Of a stretch of DNA of 64,000 nucleotides, positions 42,672 to 53,347 are shown piece by piece. How positions within the stretch are numbered: position 1 is the first letter of the stretch; the number at the start of each line of letters is the position of its first letter. The DNA lies in the NCBI RefSeq assembly GCF_001436035.1, contig NZ_AYYM01000001.1, forward strand, positions 1-64,000, written 5' to 3'. The notes beneath the pieces were generated by a model. It ran no database searches. It saw nothing but the letters and a program-made list of their open reading frames with translations, and was not told the origin of the DNA. Source of the DNA: Fructilactobacillus sanfranciscensis DSM 20451 (GTDB taxonomy: Bacteria > Bacillota > Bacilli > Lactobacillales > Lactobacillaceae). Both the position numbers and the translations under genes were made by a program.

Positions 42672-43952
42672 TTAAATAATCACGTTTCTAGTGGTCTGAC
42701 TATTTTCAAAAAAGTTTTTTGCTGCATCAATGATTTCATTAAAAGATAAATTCTTAATGATTTCTACTTCATCATATACATTGGTAAAATCGTTCAACCG
42801 ATCTCCCATTTGATTAGCAATTCCTGGAATTGAATCCATCAAAGCAAAATGATCGCCAATTTCTTCATTTTTGATTAATTCAAATTGTGATTCAATTTTT
42901 TTTGGATTAACTAAACAATCATTAATTTCAGCTAAAATAATATCACAAAATTTTTCTGTCTTTTTAGTATCTTCAGCAAAAATCAAGAATTGATACCCAT
43001 CTTCAATATCAAAATCAAATCCAAAAGAATCATTAATAATTTGATTGTCATATAATCGTTGATATATATCAGAATCTTCTGAGAATATTAATTCCAAAAA
43101 CATGCCTAACGATAGTTCATAACGTGAAAATGTTCTTCCAAAAAAATTGATTTGTGGTCCCCGAATTCCAAGACCAACTTTAGGGGTTGAAAGTTTCATC
43201 GTTGTTTTTTTATATGGAATAACTAGAGAATTTTCAATTTCTTGGTTTACGATTTTTTTTAGATTTTCGATTGAATTATTAGTGGTTAAATTTAAAAAAT
43301 GTCCCTTTACTTCAGAGATTATCTTAATAACATCAACTTTTCCCACAACAACCAACGTCATATTATTAGGAACATAATATTGATGATAAGTATCATAAAG
43401 TTCCTCTGGTGTGATTTTAAAAATTGACGATTTACTTCCCGCTATGTCAAAGCTTAACGGTGATTCACTATATAAACTCGCAATTGTATCAAAATAAATC
43501 CTAGAACTAGGATCATCTTGATACATCATTATTTCTTGTCCTATAATTCCCTGTTCTTTAATTATTTTTTGCTCGTCAAAATATGGATTTTCTACTAAAT
43601 CCAACAATGTTTTAAAGTTGTCATCAAAATCTGTCGTTGCTGAAAAAAGATAACTAGTTTGATTAAAACTAGTAAAAGCATTATTTTCTGCCCCATACTT
43701 AGCGAATCGATCACTACTATCATAATTTTTTTTATCAAAAAGTTTGTGCTCAATAAAATGTGCAATTCCTGCCGGTAAATGCTTTATTCCCTGATTTTTA
43801 CTAATCACGGTATTAATTGAGCCAAAATCAACGGATAAACTAGCATAGGTTGAATTAAAATCAGGTTTAGGATTAATAATCACTTTTAATCCGTTACTAA
43901 GGGTTTCTTGATAAACACATTCGTTAAATTGTTCATAATTAATTTTATTCAT
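42672..43952 (-). CDS. ymfH: M16 peptidase-like protein YmfH
   Basis: A 426-residue insulinase-family (M16) protein. The inverted zinc motif HFIEH is intact in GIAHFIEHKLFD, with a downstream Glu in the expected helix, so it could be the active partner of the pair. In Bacillus the homologous YmfH/YmfF are linked to 5-aminopentanol modification of EF-P. Start: the second of two adjacent ATGs (43952) gives better spacing to AAGGGG. It overlaps the end of ymfF by 8 nt. Confidence 0.88.
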   Translation of the reverse strand: MNKINYEQFNECVYQETLSNGLKVIINPKPDFNSTYASLSVDFGSINTVISKNQGIKHLPAGIAHFIEHKLFDKKNYDSSDRFAKYGAENNAFTSFNQTSYLFSATTDFDDNFKTLLDLVENPYFDEQKIIKEQGIIGQEIMMYQDDPSSRIYFDTIASLYSESPLSFDIAGSKSSIFKITPEELYDTYHQYYVPNNMTLVVVGKVDVIKIISEVKGHFLNLTTNNSIENLKKIVNQEIENSLVIPYKKTTMKLSTPKVGLGIRGPQINFFGRTFSRYELSLGMFLELIFSEDSDIYQRLYDNQIINDSFGFDFDIEDGYQFLIFAEDTKKTEKFCDIILAEINDCLVNPKKIESQFELIKNEEIGDHFALMDSIPGIANQMGDRLNDFTNVYDEVEIIKNLSFNEIIDAAKNFFENSQTTRNVII

Positions 43953-45207
43953 CATCTTCCCCTTTCAATAAAAATACTGACTTTAACTCTAGCTTTTTTG
44001 CAACTAAGGCAATACTTCTTTTATTAACGGATTGAATGCCTTCAATCCAATCATTTTTAGTAGTTTGATTATCAACTAAGGCATTAATAAAAAGATTATT
44101 TAACAATTTACGTTCACTATCAAAGTTAGTTAAATAATTTGAAATTAGCGATGTTTTAATTTTATCAAGCAAACCTTCAGAATAATTTTCATCAATTAAT
44201 CTTTTTATTTGGGATTTAATCATATCTTGAACTTTTTCCGCTTGATTCCCATCAATTCCACTTTGAATCATTAAATAACCTAACGTCGTATTAAAACTAC
44301 TTGAAATATAATATGCTAAACTTTCTTTTTCTCGAATATTTAAAAACATTAAAGAAGAAGCAGATCCACCCAATAAAGAATTCATCACAAGAGCATCATA
44401 ATAATCAATGGATTTAAGACTAACTGGAAATTGATACATTAAATTTAATTGTGATTGCTTTTGTTGGGCCAATTCCGTTTTGTATACTACCGAGCGTTGA
44501 TCTGGTCGAGTTTTTAATTTAACTTTTAAATTAGCTCGTTGAGAAAATTTAAAATGGTCTTGAATAGTTGCAATTTGGCTCTCATCTAATGATCCTTGTA
44601 CTGAAATATACACTTCATTATGTGTAATCATTTCATGATAATATTCAGCTACGCGTTTAGAGGTGATATTTGCAAGTTTATCAACATCTCCAAAAATTAA
44701 TTTGGCGTTTTGTGGGTCATTAGCAAAATACATTTTTTTAATTTGACGAGCGGCATAATATTTTTTATTATCACTAAGATTGTTCAAGTAATCGACCAAA
44801 TTGTCACGTTGTAAATTAAACAATTCATCTGGATAAATTCCATTAATTAAATATGGATGAAAAATAATCTCTTGTAAAAAGTCACAAATTTGATTCACTA
44901 AATTAATTTTAGTTTCCAAAAAATGTTCATTAATAAATGTAATTATAATTCTTAGTACAACTACATCTCCAACTTTAAAAATATTAGTTCCAAAACGTGC
45001 TCCATATAATTCTGCGAGTTTTCGCGCGACTTTTAGCTTTGAATTATATTTATTACTGTAATTTTCCATCATTTCAGCAACCATTGTCCGCTCAGCCAAA
45101 TTATCATTAGCCAATGGTTCAACAAAATCAATTGAAATAGCCACATTTTTGAACTTATTTTGCTTTTCAAAATTAAAGCGAACCCCTGATGTTATCTCTT
45201 GTTGCAT
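43945..45207 (-). CDS. ymfF: M16 peptidase-like protein YmfF
   Basis: A 420-residue M16-family protein without a visible HxxEH motif in the first domain (the equivalent region reads TMVAEMMENYSNKY), as expected for the inactive partner of an M16 heterodimer with YmfH. The C-terminal substrate-groove signature LLGGSASSLMFLNIREKESLAYYISS is conserved. I start at ATG 45207 after GGAGGAA; the TTG four codons earlier is part of the ribosome site. It is the first gene of the unit, after the minD terminator. Confidence 0.88.
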   Translation of the reverse strand: MQQEITSGVRFNFEKQNKFKNVAISIDFVEPLANDNLAERTMVAEMMENYSNKYNSKLKVARKLAELYGARFGTNIFKVGDVVVLRIIITFINEHFLETKINLVNQICDFLQEIIFHPYLINGIYPDELFNLQRDNLVDYLNNLSDNKKYYAARQIKKMYFANDPQNAKLIFGDVDKLANITSKRVAEYYHEMITHNEVYISVQGSLDESQIATIQDHFKFSQRANLKVKLKTRPDQRSVVYKTELAQQKQSQLNLMYQFPVSLKSIDYYDALVMNSLLGGSASSLMFLNIREKESLAYYISSSFNTTLGYLMIQSGIDGNQAEKVQDMIKSQIKRLIDENYSEGLLDKIKTSLISNYLTNFDSERKLLNNLFINALVDNQTTKNDWIEGIQSVNKRSIALVAKKLELKSVFLLKGEDDE

Positions 45208-45222
45208 ATTTTCCTCCAAAAT

Positions 45223-45254
45223 AAAAATTCCTTAGATTTTATTCTAAGGAAATG
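45223..45254 (-). terminator. Terminator after minD
   Basis: TTCCTTAGA, AT loop, TCTAAGGAATTTTTATTTT on the minus strand, 8 nt after the minD stop. Confidence 0.85.
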
Positions 45255-45261
45255 ATTATTA

Positions 45262-46059
45262 TTACTTAAATGCTCCTTTAAGTTTTTTCCAAAAGCTTTC
45301 TTTTTTTACCTTGATTTGCATTAAAGGAACAGTTTCTCCAAGAATTCTTCGAGCAATGTTACGGTATCCTTCAGAAGCTGGATTATCAGGATTTAATACG
45401 ATTGGTTCACCATGATTTGAAGTTGCAATAACTTGATCATCATCAATAACAATTCCCAATAATTTAATTCCAAGATGATGTGTAATTTCGGAAACATCCA
45501 TTACATCACCATTATCCATCATATTAGGACGAATTCGATTAATAATTAATCGTGGAGCTTCCTTCATTGGATGTTTTTCAAGCAATCCAACAATTCGATC
45601 TGCATCACGAACAGCTGAAATTTCAGGTGTCGTAACAATAATTGCACAATCTGCTCCAGCAACGGAATTTAAGAATCCTTGTTCAATTCCGGCAGGACAA
45701 TCAATCAAGACATAATCAAATTGTGGTTTCAACTCATCAACAATTTTTTTAACTTCAGCTTCAGTTAACGCATTTTTATCAGTATTTTGAGCTGCAGGAA
45801 GTAAATAGAAATTATCACCAAAACGTTTGTCTTTAACTAATGCCTTAGTTAAAGACACTTCATCCTTAGCAGCATCAACAATATCATACATGATACGATT
45901 GTCTAAACCTAAAACAACATCAAGATTACGTAATCCGATATCTAAATCCATCAAACAAACTTTTTTGCCCATTAATGCTAAGGCTGTCCCAATATTAGCG
46001 GAGGTAGTAGTTTTACCCACTCCACCTTTTCCAGACGTAATTACGATGGCTTCACCCAT
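45262..46059 (-). CDS. minD: Septum site-determining ATPase MinD
   Basis: A 265-residue deviant Walker ATPase that places MinC at the membrane and poles. GKGGVGKTTT at residues 10-19 holds the signature Lys, with the switch regions DLDIGLRNLD and DCPAGIEQGF, and a C-terminal amphipathic membrane-targeting helix FWKKLKGAFK. There is no minE here; topology is probably set by DivIVA as in other Firmicutes. It begins 2 nt after minC. Confidence 0.96.
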   Translation of the reverse strand: MGEAIVITSGKGGVGKTTTSANIGTALALMGKKVCLMDLDIGLRNLDVVLGLDNRIMYDIVDAAKDEVSLTKALVKDKRFGDNFYLLPAAQNTDKNALTEAEVKKIVDELKPQFDYVLIDCPAGIEQGFLNSVAGADCAIIVTTPEISAVRDADRIVGLLEKHPMKEAPRLIINRIRPNMMDNGDVMDVSEITHHLGIKLLGIVIDDDQVIATSNHGEPIVLNPDNPASEGYRNIARRILGETVPLMQIKVKKESFWKKLKGAFK

Positions 46060-46061
46060 TG

Positions 46062-46739
46062 TTATATTCCTCCAATTCTACTAAAGAACTTTGGACTAAT
46101 TTCTTTGATATTATCTAGATTGCTATACGAAATTGTATGCAAACCATTAACATAAACAACTGTTCTCAAGTCCTCTGAAATTTTTTCTCTATTATCTTCA
46201 ATGATTTCAATTTGTTCACCAATTCTAACTTGTTGAGCATTATGAAAATTACCAACGGCTAATTTAGATTCATCAACTGGAAAACCAACTTGAACAATTC
46301 CATCTACATTACCCATGCAAAATAAATTCCCATTAGTGATTAATTTTCCACCTTTATGAATCTTTCCTAGGAAAAGAACATCACCTTTAATTTTTAAATC
46401 CTGACCATTATGAATGGTTTGATCAATAATAGTGACCCGATTTTCATCGCGTAAATGATAAGCTTCATCATTAGACATAACATCAGCTTTAAATTCATTA
46501 ATAAAAAGGTTATCTCTTTTATTAACTATATCACGTAATGTTTGTTTTTGTTCAGCCGACAAAGCTCGATTACCAGTAATGATATCAAACTTCATTCCCT
46601 TTTTTTCTGAATAATCAGAACTATGTACGAGTTGGTCAAGAAGTTCTGTAAATTCGGTTTTGATAGTTTCAAAATTCTCGGAATCATCTAGTGTTATTTC
46701 AAATCCATTTTGTGTTCCTTTTAATACAACACTCTTCAT
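46062..46739 (-). CDS. minC: Septum site-determining protein MinC
   Basis: A 225-residue FtsZ inhibitor. The N-terminal domain (residues 1-100) is divergent; the C-terminal beta-helix domain is clear from VTIIDQTIHNGQDLKIKGDVLFLGKIHKGG and GNLFCMGNVDGIVQVG, where MinD binds. Length fits the family. Cotranscribed with minD and mreD on short spacers. Confidence 0.92.
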   Translation of the reverse strand: MKSVVLKGTQNGFEITLDDSENFETIKTEFTELLDQLVHSSDYSEKKGMKFDIITGNRALSAEQKQTLRDIVNKRDNLFINEFKADVMSNDEAYHLRDENRVTIIDQTIHNGQDLKIKGDVLFLGKIHKGGKLITNGNLFCMGNVDGIVQVGFPVDESKLAVGNFHNAQQVRIGEQIEIIEDNREKISEDLRTVVYVNGLHTISYSNLDNIKEISPKFFSRIGGI

Positions 46740-46751
46740 ATTAAGTAGCTC

Positions 46752-47276
46752 CTATTTTCTATATTTATCAAATAACAAACTGATTGGAAAATAGAGTACC
46801 AAGAAAATTACTAAATTTAGTAATAGGGTTGGTCCAAATGCATAGGCAAAAAAATGAATCCCAGAAAAATAGACTAAATGACTCATTCTTCCACCTGTAT
46901 AGCCCAAAACTAATACGATAATAATATCAATTAGATAAATCATTATTGAACTATAAATATTTTCATCAACGTACTCTAAAATCAGTTTTGTTACAAGGAC
47001 TACAATTGGAAAAATAAATGTATAGATTCCTAAAACACCAATGTAATAAGAGTCATATAACAATCCAATTCCAAATGTCCACCAATATATGTGAATATTT
47101 TGCTTACGGTCACTAAATAAAATTGTATAAATTAACCAAGTAACCGTTAAATAAGGAACCATAGGAAACTTACCTGCTAATAGATATGGAAAAGCATGCA
47201 TTAATGCTCCTTCCAAGTAAAAGGAAATAAACAAGCCGATGATAAAGAGCAAATAATGTCTAGATTTTTTCAACAT
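46752..47276 (-). CDS. mreD: Rod shape-determining membrane protein MreD
   Basis: A 174-residue protein with about five transmembrane helices and little polar sequence, in the fixed position between mreC and minC. The family is poorly conserved; the segment WTFGIGLLYDSYYIGVLGIYTFIFP matches the usual GLLxDxxxxxxLG pattern. It is part of the elongasome with MreC, RodA and PBP2. Confidence 0.9.
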   Translation of the reverse strand: MLKKSRHYLLFIIGLFISFYLEGALMHAFPYLLAGKFPMVPYLTVTWLIYTILFSDRKQNIHIYWWTFGIGLLYDSYYIGVLGIYTFIFPIVVLVTKLILEYVDENIYSSIMIYLIDIIIVLVLGYTGGRMSHLVYFSGIHFFAYAFGPTLLLNLVIFLVLYFPISLLFDKYRK

Positions 47277-47293
47277 ATGCAGTGCTCTCCTTA

Positions 47294-48139
47294 CTATTTC
47301 TTACCAATTACTGTTACTACATCAATGTTTCTAGTATCAGCAGCTGGTTTAATGTTAATTTGTTCTGAAGTTCCATCAGCGGCACTAGAAACTCCTGTAA
47401 CTGTTCCAATGAAAAGTCCTTTAGGAATGACACCACCAAGACCATTTGTCGTGACTTTAGCACCACGCTTGATTTTATCCTTTGCAGTTAAATTACCCAT
47501 TTCCAATTCATTATTAGCGTTATTATATCCTGAAATTAAACCATTAACCATGGTTTTATTTCCTTTAACTTGAACCGCAAAATGACTAGCTGAATCTCCA
47601 CTATCAGTAATTAGTTCGACTTTACTGTTAGTTTTGTTAACTTCAACAATTCGTCCAATCACACCTTTATCAACAATTACCGACATGTTTTTTTCAATTC
47701 CAGCAAGGGCTCCTTTGTTAATGACAATTTGCTGTTGCCAATTTGAAGGAGTTCTTGCAAGCACTGATGCATTAATTGCAGTATATCCAGTTAAAGTTTC
47801 GTTTAAATGTAATTGTTCTTTTAAATCTTTGTTTTCGTTAGTCAAAGCTTCATTACGAGCTTCAGTAGATTGAAGTCGACAAACTTTAGATTTTAAATAA
47901 TTGTTTTCGCTATAAGTATTGATTAAATTATCAACCGACCCAAATACCTTATCAATTCCATTAGCAGGAACGGCGATTACTCGATCACCTATACCGACGA
48001 CATCATTTCCAAATTCTTGGATAAATATTGGCATAGCACGATTATTTCTAACAGCAGCTGACCCACCAATTAAACCGACACTAGCAACTAAACCAACCAC
48101 AAAGATAACTAAGTTACGGCTAGAAAAAAACTTATGCAT
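47294..48139 (-). CDS. mreC: Rod shape-determining protein MreC
   Basis: A 281-residue bitopic protein. One N-terminal transmembrane helix (NLVIFVVGLVASVGLIGGSAAV), a coiled coil (NTYSENNYLKSKV...NENKDLKEQL) and an extracytoplasmic double beta-barrel core (RTPSNWQQQIVINKGALAGI, GLGGVIPKGLFIGTV). It scaffolds PBP2/RodA. It begins after a hairpin that separates it from mreB. Confidence 0.94.
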   Translation of the reverse strand: MHKFFSSRNLVIFVVGLVASVGLIGGSAAVRNNRAMPIFIQEFGNDVVGIGDRVIAVPANGIDKVFGSVDNLINTYSENNYLKSKVCRLQSTEARNEALTNENKDLKEQLHLNETLTGYTAINASVLARTPSNWQQQIVINKGALAGIEKNMSVIVDKGVIGRIVEVNKTNSKVELITDSGDSASHFAVQVKGNKTMVNGLISGYNNANNELEMGNLTAKDKIKRGAKVTTNGLGGVIPKGLFIGTVTGVSSAADGTSEQINIKPAADTRNIDVVTVIGKK

Positions 48140-48165
48140 AACAATCCCCCAATAAAACGATAAAA

Positions 48166-48199
48166 CAAATAAGCGGGAAATCCCCGCTTATTTTAAATT
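48166..48199 (-). terminator. Hairpin between mreB and mreC (terminator or attenuator)
   Basis: AAATAAGCGGG, GATTT loop, CCCGCTTATTT on the minus strand, followed by TGTTTTATCG. The stem is strong but the T-tract is interrupted, so partial readthrough into mreCD-minCD is likely. Confidence 0.65.
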
Positions 48200-49202
48200 A
48201 TTTTTTCTTCATAACTTCAATGCTCTTAAGTGATTCACCAGTCCCTTTAACAACACAATCCAATGGATCTTGTGCAACCGTTACAGGTACTTGCGTAGCG
48301 TCAGAAATTACTTCATCAAGGTTTTTAATTAATGCACCACCACCGGTTAAAACAATTCCGTGGTCAACAACATCAGCAGAAATTTCTGGAGATGTAGCCT
48401 CTAAAGTATCCTTAATAGCACCAATAATTTCCAATAAATCCTCATGAATAGCAATTGCAATATCTTCGGCAGTAACTTCAGTTGATTTTGGTAAACCAGT
48501 TAATAAATCACGACCACGAACAGTTTCATTTCCCATTTCTTTTGCTTTTTCGATTGAAGCAGATCCTGCTTCAATTTTTAATCTTTCAGCACTAGGAATT
48601 CCAATGAGTAAGTTATAGTTTTTTCTAATATAAGAAACGATTGCTTCATTCAACTTATCTCCAGCCATGCGAACCGAACGTGAAGAAACAATTCCACCAA
48701 GTGAAATTGTTGCAACATCTGTTGTTCCACCACCCATATCAACAACCATACTACCAATTGGATTCATTACAGGAAGTCCAGCACCAATTGCAGCAGCACA
48801 TGGTTCTTCAATAACATATGCATCACGAGCTCCAGCCACCCTTGCAGCATCAATTACTGCACGTTTTTCAACTGTAGTAATTCCACTTGGAACAGAAATC
48901 ATCACGTATGGTTTATTACCGCGACCACCTAATGCTTTTTCCATGTAGTATTTAAGCATTGATACAGTAGTATCATAGTCAGCAATTACTCCATCACGCA
49001 TTGGACGAATAACCTCAATACTTGCAGGTGCTTTTCCGGTCATGGCTTGAGCTTCATTACCTACGGCTACAATGTCGCCTGTCTTAGTGTTTTTAGCAAC
49101 TACTGATGGTTCACGAAGAACAATTCCTTTTCCATCAACGTATACTAAAGTATTTGCAGTACCTAAATCGATACCAATATTTTTATTTCCTAAACCTAAC
49201 AA
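48198..49202 (-). CDS. mreB: Rod shape-determining actin homologue MreB
   Basis: The bacterial actin that orients peptidoglycan synthesis, about 334 residues. Actin-fold nucleotide motifs are visible: [18 protein letters not shown] (phosphate 1), [18 protein letters not shown] (phosphate 2) and [13 protein letters not shown] (adenosine). I prefer TTG 49202 because it lies nine nt after AAAGGG and gives [14 protein letters not shown], matching the usual MreB N-terminus; an ATG three codons earlier (49211) has the ribosome site touching it, but cannot be excluded. It leads the mreBCD-minCD unit. Confidence 0.93.
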   Translation of the reverse strand: MLGLGNKNIGIDLGTANTLVYVDGKGIVLREPSVVAKNTKTGDIVAVGNEAQAMTGKAPASIEVIRPMRDGVIADYDTTVSMLKYYMEKALGGRGNKPYVMISVPSGITTVEKRAVIDAARVAGARDAYVIEEPCAAAIGAGLPVMNPIGSMVVDMGGGTTDVATISLGGIVSSRSVRMAGDKLNEAIVSYIRKNYNLLIGIPSAERLKIEAGSASIEKAKEMGNETVRGRDLLTGLPKSTEVTAEDIAIAIHEDLLEIIGAIKDTLEATSPEISADVVDHGIVLTGGGALIKNLDEVISDATQVPVTVAQDPLDCVVKGTGESLKSIEVMKKK

Positions 49203-49255
49203 AACGTTCATCCCTTTATAATTATTTATTTTTGTTTTTTTATATTAATAGCCTA

Positions 49256-49264
49256 AGTATACCA
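49256..49264 (-). promoter_or_regulatory. Extended -10 promoter of mreB
   Basis: TGGTATACT on the minus strand about 45 nt upstream of the mreB start; no good -35 box is visible. Confidence 0.5.
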
Positions 49265-49305
49265 TAATGTTAAATTTTTTAAGGCTTAATTCAAAAACGA
49301 AAAGT

Positions 49306-50619
49306 TTAGCTTTTCCTTAATTTTTTTAATAAATATTTTCTCACTTCAGAAATAAACAATAATGATCCAGTAATTACAACCATCCTATGTGCAATATTAG
49401 CATCTTTTTTTTCTAATTCACTAATAATTTTTTCCCATTGCGGATAATATTTAACACGACTCTCATCTGCAAAACTAAAATCAGCCACTTTTCGGTTTTC
49501 ATCTGGTACAAACGATGTTAGATATAAATTAACATTTGGCATGGATTCCAAAATTGATAGCATTTGTTGATATTGTTTATCAGCAAAAACAGCCATCACT
49601 AAATCAATCTGATATTTTGAATATTCCTCAAGACTTTCTTTTAATTTTTGAATTGCAGGAACATTATGAGCACCATCAATAATAGTTAACGGATTTTGAT
49701 CAATCGACTCCATTCTTCCAATCCAAGTTGTCTTTTGAATTTGCCTTTTAACATTAGTAGTAATCTGACCATTATTTAAATTAAAGCTATTTTTGTTTAA
49801 CTTAATGAAAGCCGCAATTGCAACTCCAGCATCTTCTATTTCAAATTGACCTAACATCTCAATTTTGATTTGGTTAATCGTCAAATCTGCACTTTGATAA
49901 TTAAACATTTGCTCCCCGTTAGCTTTAACTGAAAAATCTTGGTTAGCAATGACTAATTCACTGATTTTTTTAGTTGCAATTGCTTTAATCTCATCCAAAG
50001 CCTCATTTGAAACCTGGCCTACAACTGTTGGTGTTCCTGTTTTAATAATTCCAGCTTTTGTGCGAGCAATCTTTTGAATCGTATTCCCTAATAATTTCAT
50101 ATGATCCATCCCAATTGTGGTAATGATGGTCATAATAGACCTATCATCAACATTAGTAGAATCATTTTCGCCACCAATTCCAGCTTCAACAATTGCCAAA
50201 TCAACTTTTTGTTGAACAAAATAAAGATACATAAGGGCTGTTATAACTTCAAATTCGGAGGGAGCTAGTTCACTATCAGATTTATCAATCTCTTCAATAA
50301 CTGGTTTTACAAAATTAACTAAAGCTAATAAATCTTTATCAGAAATTGGTTTCCCATCAATACTAATTCGCTCATTAAATCGAATCATAAATGGAGATGT
50401 AAAAGTTCCCACCTTTTGCTTGATTCCCATTAATAAATTCATTAAATAGGCAACTACAGAACCTTTTCCATTTGTTCCGACAACATGAATTGCGGTAACT
50501 TGACGTTGGGGATTATCAAGTTTATTTAATAGATTCAAAATCCTTCTTTGTGTTGTTTCTTTTTTCAATCGTGGTCGTGAATGAATGTAGGCCACAGCAT
50601 CTTGATAATTTTTCAACAA
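49306..50619 (-). CDS. folC: Folylpolyglutamate synthase / dihydrofolate synthase
   Basis: A 437-residue Mur-ligase-fold enzyme that adds glutamates to folates. The P-loop VVGTNGKGSV (43-52 region), the omega-loop TSPFMIRFNERI, the metal-binding VEAGIGGENDSTN, and the C-domain WIGRMESI...IIDGAHN are all present. The start is TTG at 50619, eight nt after AAAGG. It follows valS, separated by the valS terminator, the usual valS-folC order in lactobacilli. Confidence 0.93.
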   Translation of the reverse strand: MLKNYQDAVAYIHSRPRLKKETTQRRILNLLNKLDNPQRQVTAIHVVGTNGKGSVVAYLMNLLMGIKQKVGTFTSPFMIRFNERISIDGKPISDKDLLALVNFVKPVIEEIDKSDSELAPSEFEVITALMYLYFVQQKVDLAIVEAGIGGENDSTNVDDRSIMTIITTIGMDHMKLLGNTIQKIARTKAGIIKTGTPTVVGQVSNEALDEIKAIATKKISELVIANQDFSVKANGEQMFNYQSADLTINQIKIEMLGQFEIEDAGVAIAAFIKLNKNSFNLNNGQITTNVKRQIQKTTWIGRMESIDQNPLTIIDGAHNVPAIQKLKESLEEYSKYQIDLVMAVFADKQYQQMLSILESMPNVNLYLTSFVPDENRKVADFSFADESRVKYYPQWEKIISELEKKDANIAHRMVVITGSLLFISEVRKYLLKKLRKS

Positions 50620-50633
50620 ATTATTAACCTTTC

Positions 50634-50665
50634 AAAAAAGCCCAGCTACTTAGCTGGACTTTTTA
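50634..50665 (-). terminator. Terminator after valS
   Basis: AAAAAGTCCAGCTA, AG loop, TAGCTGGGCTTTTTT on the minus strand directly after the valS stop. Confidence 0.88.
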
Positions 50666-53329
50666 TTTTTGAATAGCAGTTTTAATTTCAGCTAAACGTT
50701 TCTTAGTAGCAGCTAATTTATTTTCGTTGTCGGTCAACTTACCTTTTTCTTCATCAACAACTTTTGCTGGTGCATTATTAACAAATTTTTCGTTTGCCAA
50801 TTTATTCTTTGCACGAGCAACTTCTGCTTCAAACTTCTTAACTTCTTTTTCAAGACGCGCAGCTTCATCATTTAAATCAATTAATTCTGCAAGTGGAATA
50901 CTAATTTCTGCATCAGTAATCACAGAAGTCATTGATAAATTAGGAACTTTAACATCCGCACCAATTTCAAGCTTGCTTGGATGACCAAAACGATCAATGT
51001 ATTCACGGTTAGCTTCAAAAACATCTTTAAGTTCAGGATTATTAGTTTTAACCAAAATATCAACTGGACTACCTAATGGAGCATTAGCTTCAGCCCGAAT
51101 ATTACGAACTGCCTTAATCAATTCAATCAAATGATTCATATCTGATTCAGCTTTGTCATCCACAAAATTTTCGTTTACAACTGGATATTTTGCAGTAACT
51201 AATGAATCACCCTTGTGAGGCATTGATAACCAAATTTTTTCGGTAACAAATGGCATTACGGGATGTAAAAGACGCAAGAACTGATCAAGTACGTATGCCA
51301 AGACATTTCTCGTTTTGGCTTTAGCTTTTTCATCATCACCAGTAAGAATTTCTTTACTCATTTCGATGTACCAGTCACAAAAATCATTCCACATAAAATC
51401 ATATAAGGTCCGGTTAGCTTCACCAAAGTTATATTTATCATAATTTTCAGTGACATTTGCAATTGTTTTATTTAAACGAGAAAGAATCCATTTATCTGAT
51501 AAATTCAAATCAGCTTCATTAGGAACTTCTGGTGCGTCCATCTCTCCTAAATTCATAATTACATAACGACTGGCGTTCCAAATCTTATTAACAAATTTCC
51601 AAGATGCATCAACTTTATCATAACTAAATCGTTCATCTTGACCTGGTGTAGTTCCCGTTGATAATGACCAACGTAAAGCATCGGCACCATATTTAGCAAT
51701 TACATCCATGGGATCAATACCATTTCCAAGTGATTTACTCATTTTGCGACCTTGTTGATCACGAATAAGTCCATGAAGTAAAACATCTTTGAAAGGACGA
51801 CGCCCAGTGAAATGCAAACTTTGGAAAATCATTCTAGAAATCCAGAAGAATACCAAATCATCACCCGTAACTAAAGTTGAAGTTGGGAAATAACGTTTAA
51901 AATCTTCTGAATTTTTATCAGGCCATCCCATGGTAGTAAATGGCCATAAGCCTGATGAGAACCAGGTATCTAACACGTCAGGATCTTGTTCCCAGTTTTC
52001 AGAATCTTTAGGTGCTGACTCTCCAACATACATTTCTCCTGTTTCTTTGTTATACCAAGCAGGAATTTGGTGACCCCACCATAATTGACGCGAAATACAC
52101 CAATCGTGAACATCTTCCATCCATTGTTTAAATGTATGTTCAAAACGTTTAGGCACAAAGTTAACTGCATCATCAGTATCTTGGTTCTTCATAGCAGCTT
52201 TAGCTAGTGGTTTCATTTTAACGAACCATTGAGTAGAAAGTCGTGATTCAACTTGAACTCCAGTTCTTTCCGAGTGACCAACAGCATGCACGATTGGATC
52301 AATTCTTAACATGTATCCTTGATCTTCAAGATCTTTAACCATCGCTTTTCGAGCATCAAAACGATCCATACCTTCATACTTACCAGCATTTTCGTTCATC
52401 GATGCATCTTCATTCATCGTGTTAATTTCAGCTAAATCATGGCGTTTTCCAACTTTAAAGTCATTAGGATCATGAGCTGGTGTAATTTTAACCATCCCAG
52501 TTCCAAATTCAATGTCAACGTAATGATCAGCAATAATCGGAACTTTACGGTTTACTAAGGGAACGATTACTTCTTTACCAACTAATTCTTTATAACGATC
52601 ATCACTTGGATTTACAGCAATTGCTGTATCACCAAACATCGTTTCTGGACGAGTTGTAGCAATTTCAATATAGTCTTTACCATTGAAGGTGGTTCCATCA
52701 GCAAATTTATATTTAACGTGATAGAATGCCCCTTTATCGTCTTTGTGTTCAACTTCGATATCTGATAAAGCAGTTCTAGCTTGGGGATCCCAATTAATGA
52801 TGTATTTAGCTCGGTAAATTAAGCCTTGATTATATAGATCAACAAAAACTTTACGAACGGCTTTTGACACATTTTCATCAAGAGTAAAAGTTTCACGACT
52901 GTAGTCTAATGAAAGACCCAGTTTAGCCCATTGTTGGTGAATGGTATCGGCAAATTTGTCTTTCCATTCCCAAACTTGATCAATAAATTTTTCTCGACCA
53001 AGGTCATAACGGGAAATTCCTTTTTCACGTAACATTGCTTCAACTTTGGCTTGGGTTGCAATTCCAGCATGATCCATTCCGGGAAGCCAGAGTGTATCGT
53101 AACCTTCCATCCGTTTTTGTCTGATTAGCATATCTTGTAACGTGGTGTTCCAAGCATGACCTAAATGCAACTTTCCAGTAACATTTGGTGGTGGCAAAAC
53201 AATGGAATATGGTTTAGCTTTCTGATCACCGCTAGGTTTAAAAACACCAGCGTTAAGCCATTTTTGGTACATCCCTTTTTCAACTTCTTGGGGATCGAAC
53301 TTGGTAGACATTTCTACTTCTTTTGACAT
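50663..53329 (-). CDS. valS: Valyl-tRNA synthetase
   Basis: An 888-residue class I synthetase. The HIGH motif appears as [10 protein letters not shown] near residue 50, the CP1 editing domain ([15 protein letters not shown]) follows, then the KMSKS motif in [13 protein letters not shown], the anticodon-binding domain, and the C-terminal coiled coil ([26 protein letters not shown]). ATG 53329 follows GAGGTGAAG. Transcription is controlled by the T-box at 53348-53588. Confidence 0.97.
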   Translation of the reverse strand: MSKEVEMSTKFDPQEVEKGMYQKWLNAGVFKPSGDQKAKPYSIVLPPPNVTGKLHLGHAWNTTLQDMLIRQKRMEGYDTLWLPGMDHAGIATQAKVEAMLREKGISRYDLGREKFIDQVWEWKDKFADTIHQQWAKLGLSLDYSRETFTLDENVSKAVRKVFVDLYNQGLIYRAKYIINWDPQARTALSDIEVEHKDDKGAFYHVKYKFADGTTFNGKDYIEIATTRPETMFGDTAIAVNPSDDRYKELVGKEVIVPLVNRKVPIIADHYVDIEFGTGMVKITPAHDPNDFKVGKRHDLAEINTMNEDASMNENAGKYEGMDRFDARKAMVKDLEDQGYMLRIDPIVHAVGHSERTGVQVESRLSTQWFVKMKPLAKAAMKNQDTDDAVNFVPKRFEHTFKQWMEDVHDWCISRQLWWGHQIPAWYNKETGEMYVGESAPKDSENWEQDPDVLDTWFSSGLWPFTTMGWPDKNSEDFKRYFPTSTLVTGDDLVFFWISRMIFQSLHFTGRRPFKDVLLHGLIRDQQGRKMSKSLGNGIDPMDVIAKYGADALRWSLSTGTTPGQDERFSYDKVDASWKFVNKIWNASRYVIMNLGEMDAPEVPNEADLNLSDKWILSRLNKTIANVTENYDKYNFGEANRTLYDFMWNDFCDWYIEMSKEILTGDDEKAKAKTRNVLAYVLDQFLRLLHPVMPFVTEKIWLSMPHKGDSLVTAKYPVVNENFVDDKAESDMNHLIELIKAVRNIRAEANAPLGSPVDILVKTNNPELKDVFEANREYIDRFGHPSKLEIGADVKVPNLSMTSVITDAEISIPLAELIDLNDEAARLEKEVKKFEAEVARAKNKLANEKFVNNAPAKVVDEEKGKLTDNENKLAATKKRLAEIKTAIQK

Positions 53330-53347
53330 AACTTCACCTCATTTAAT

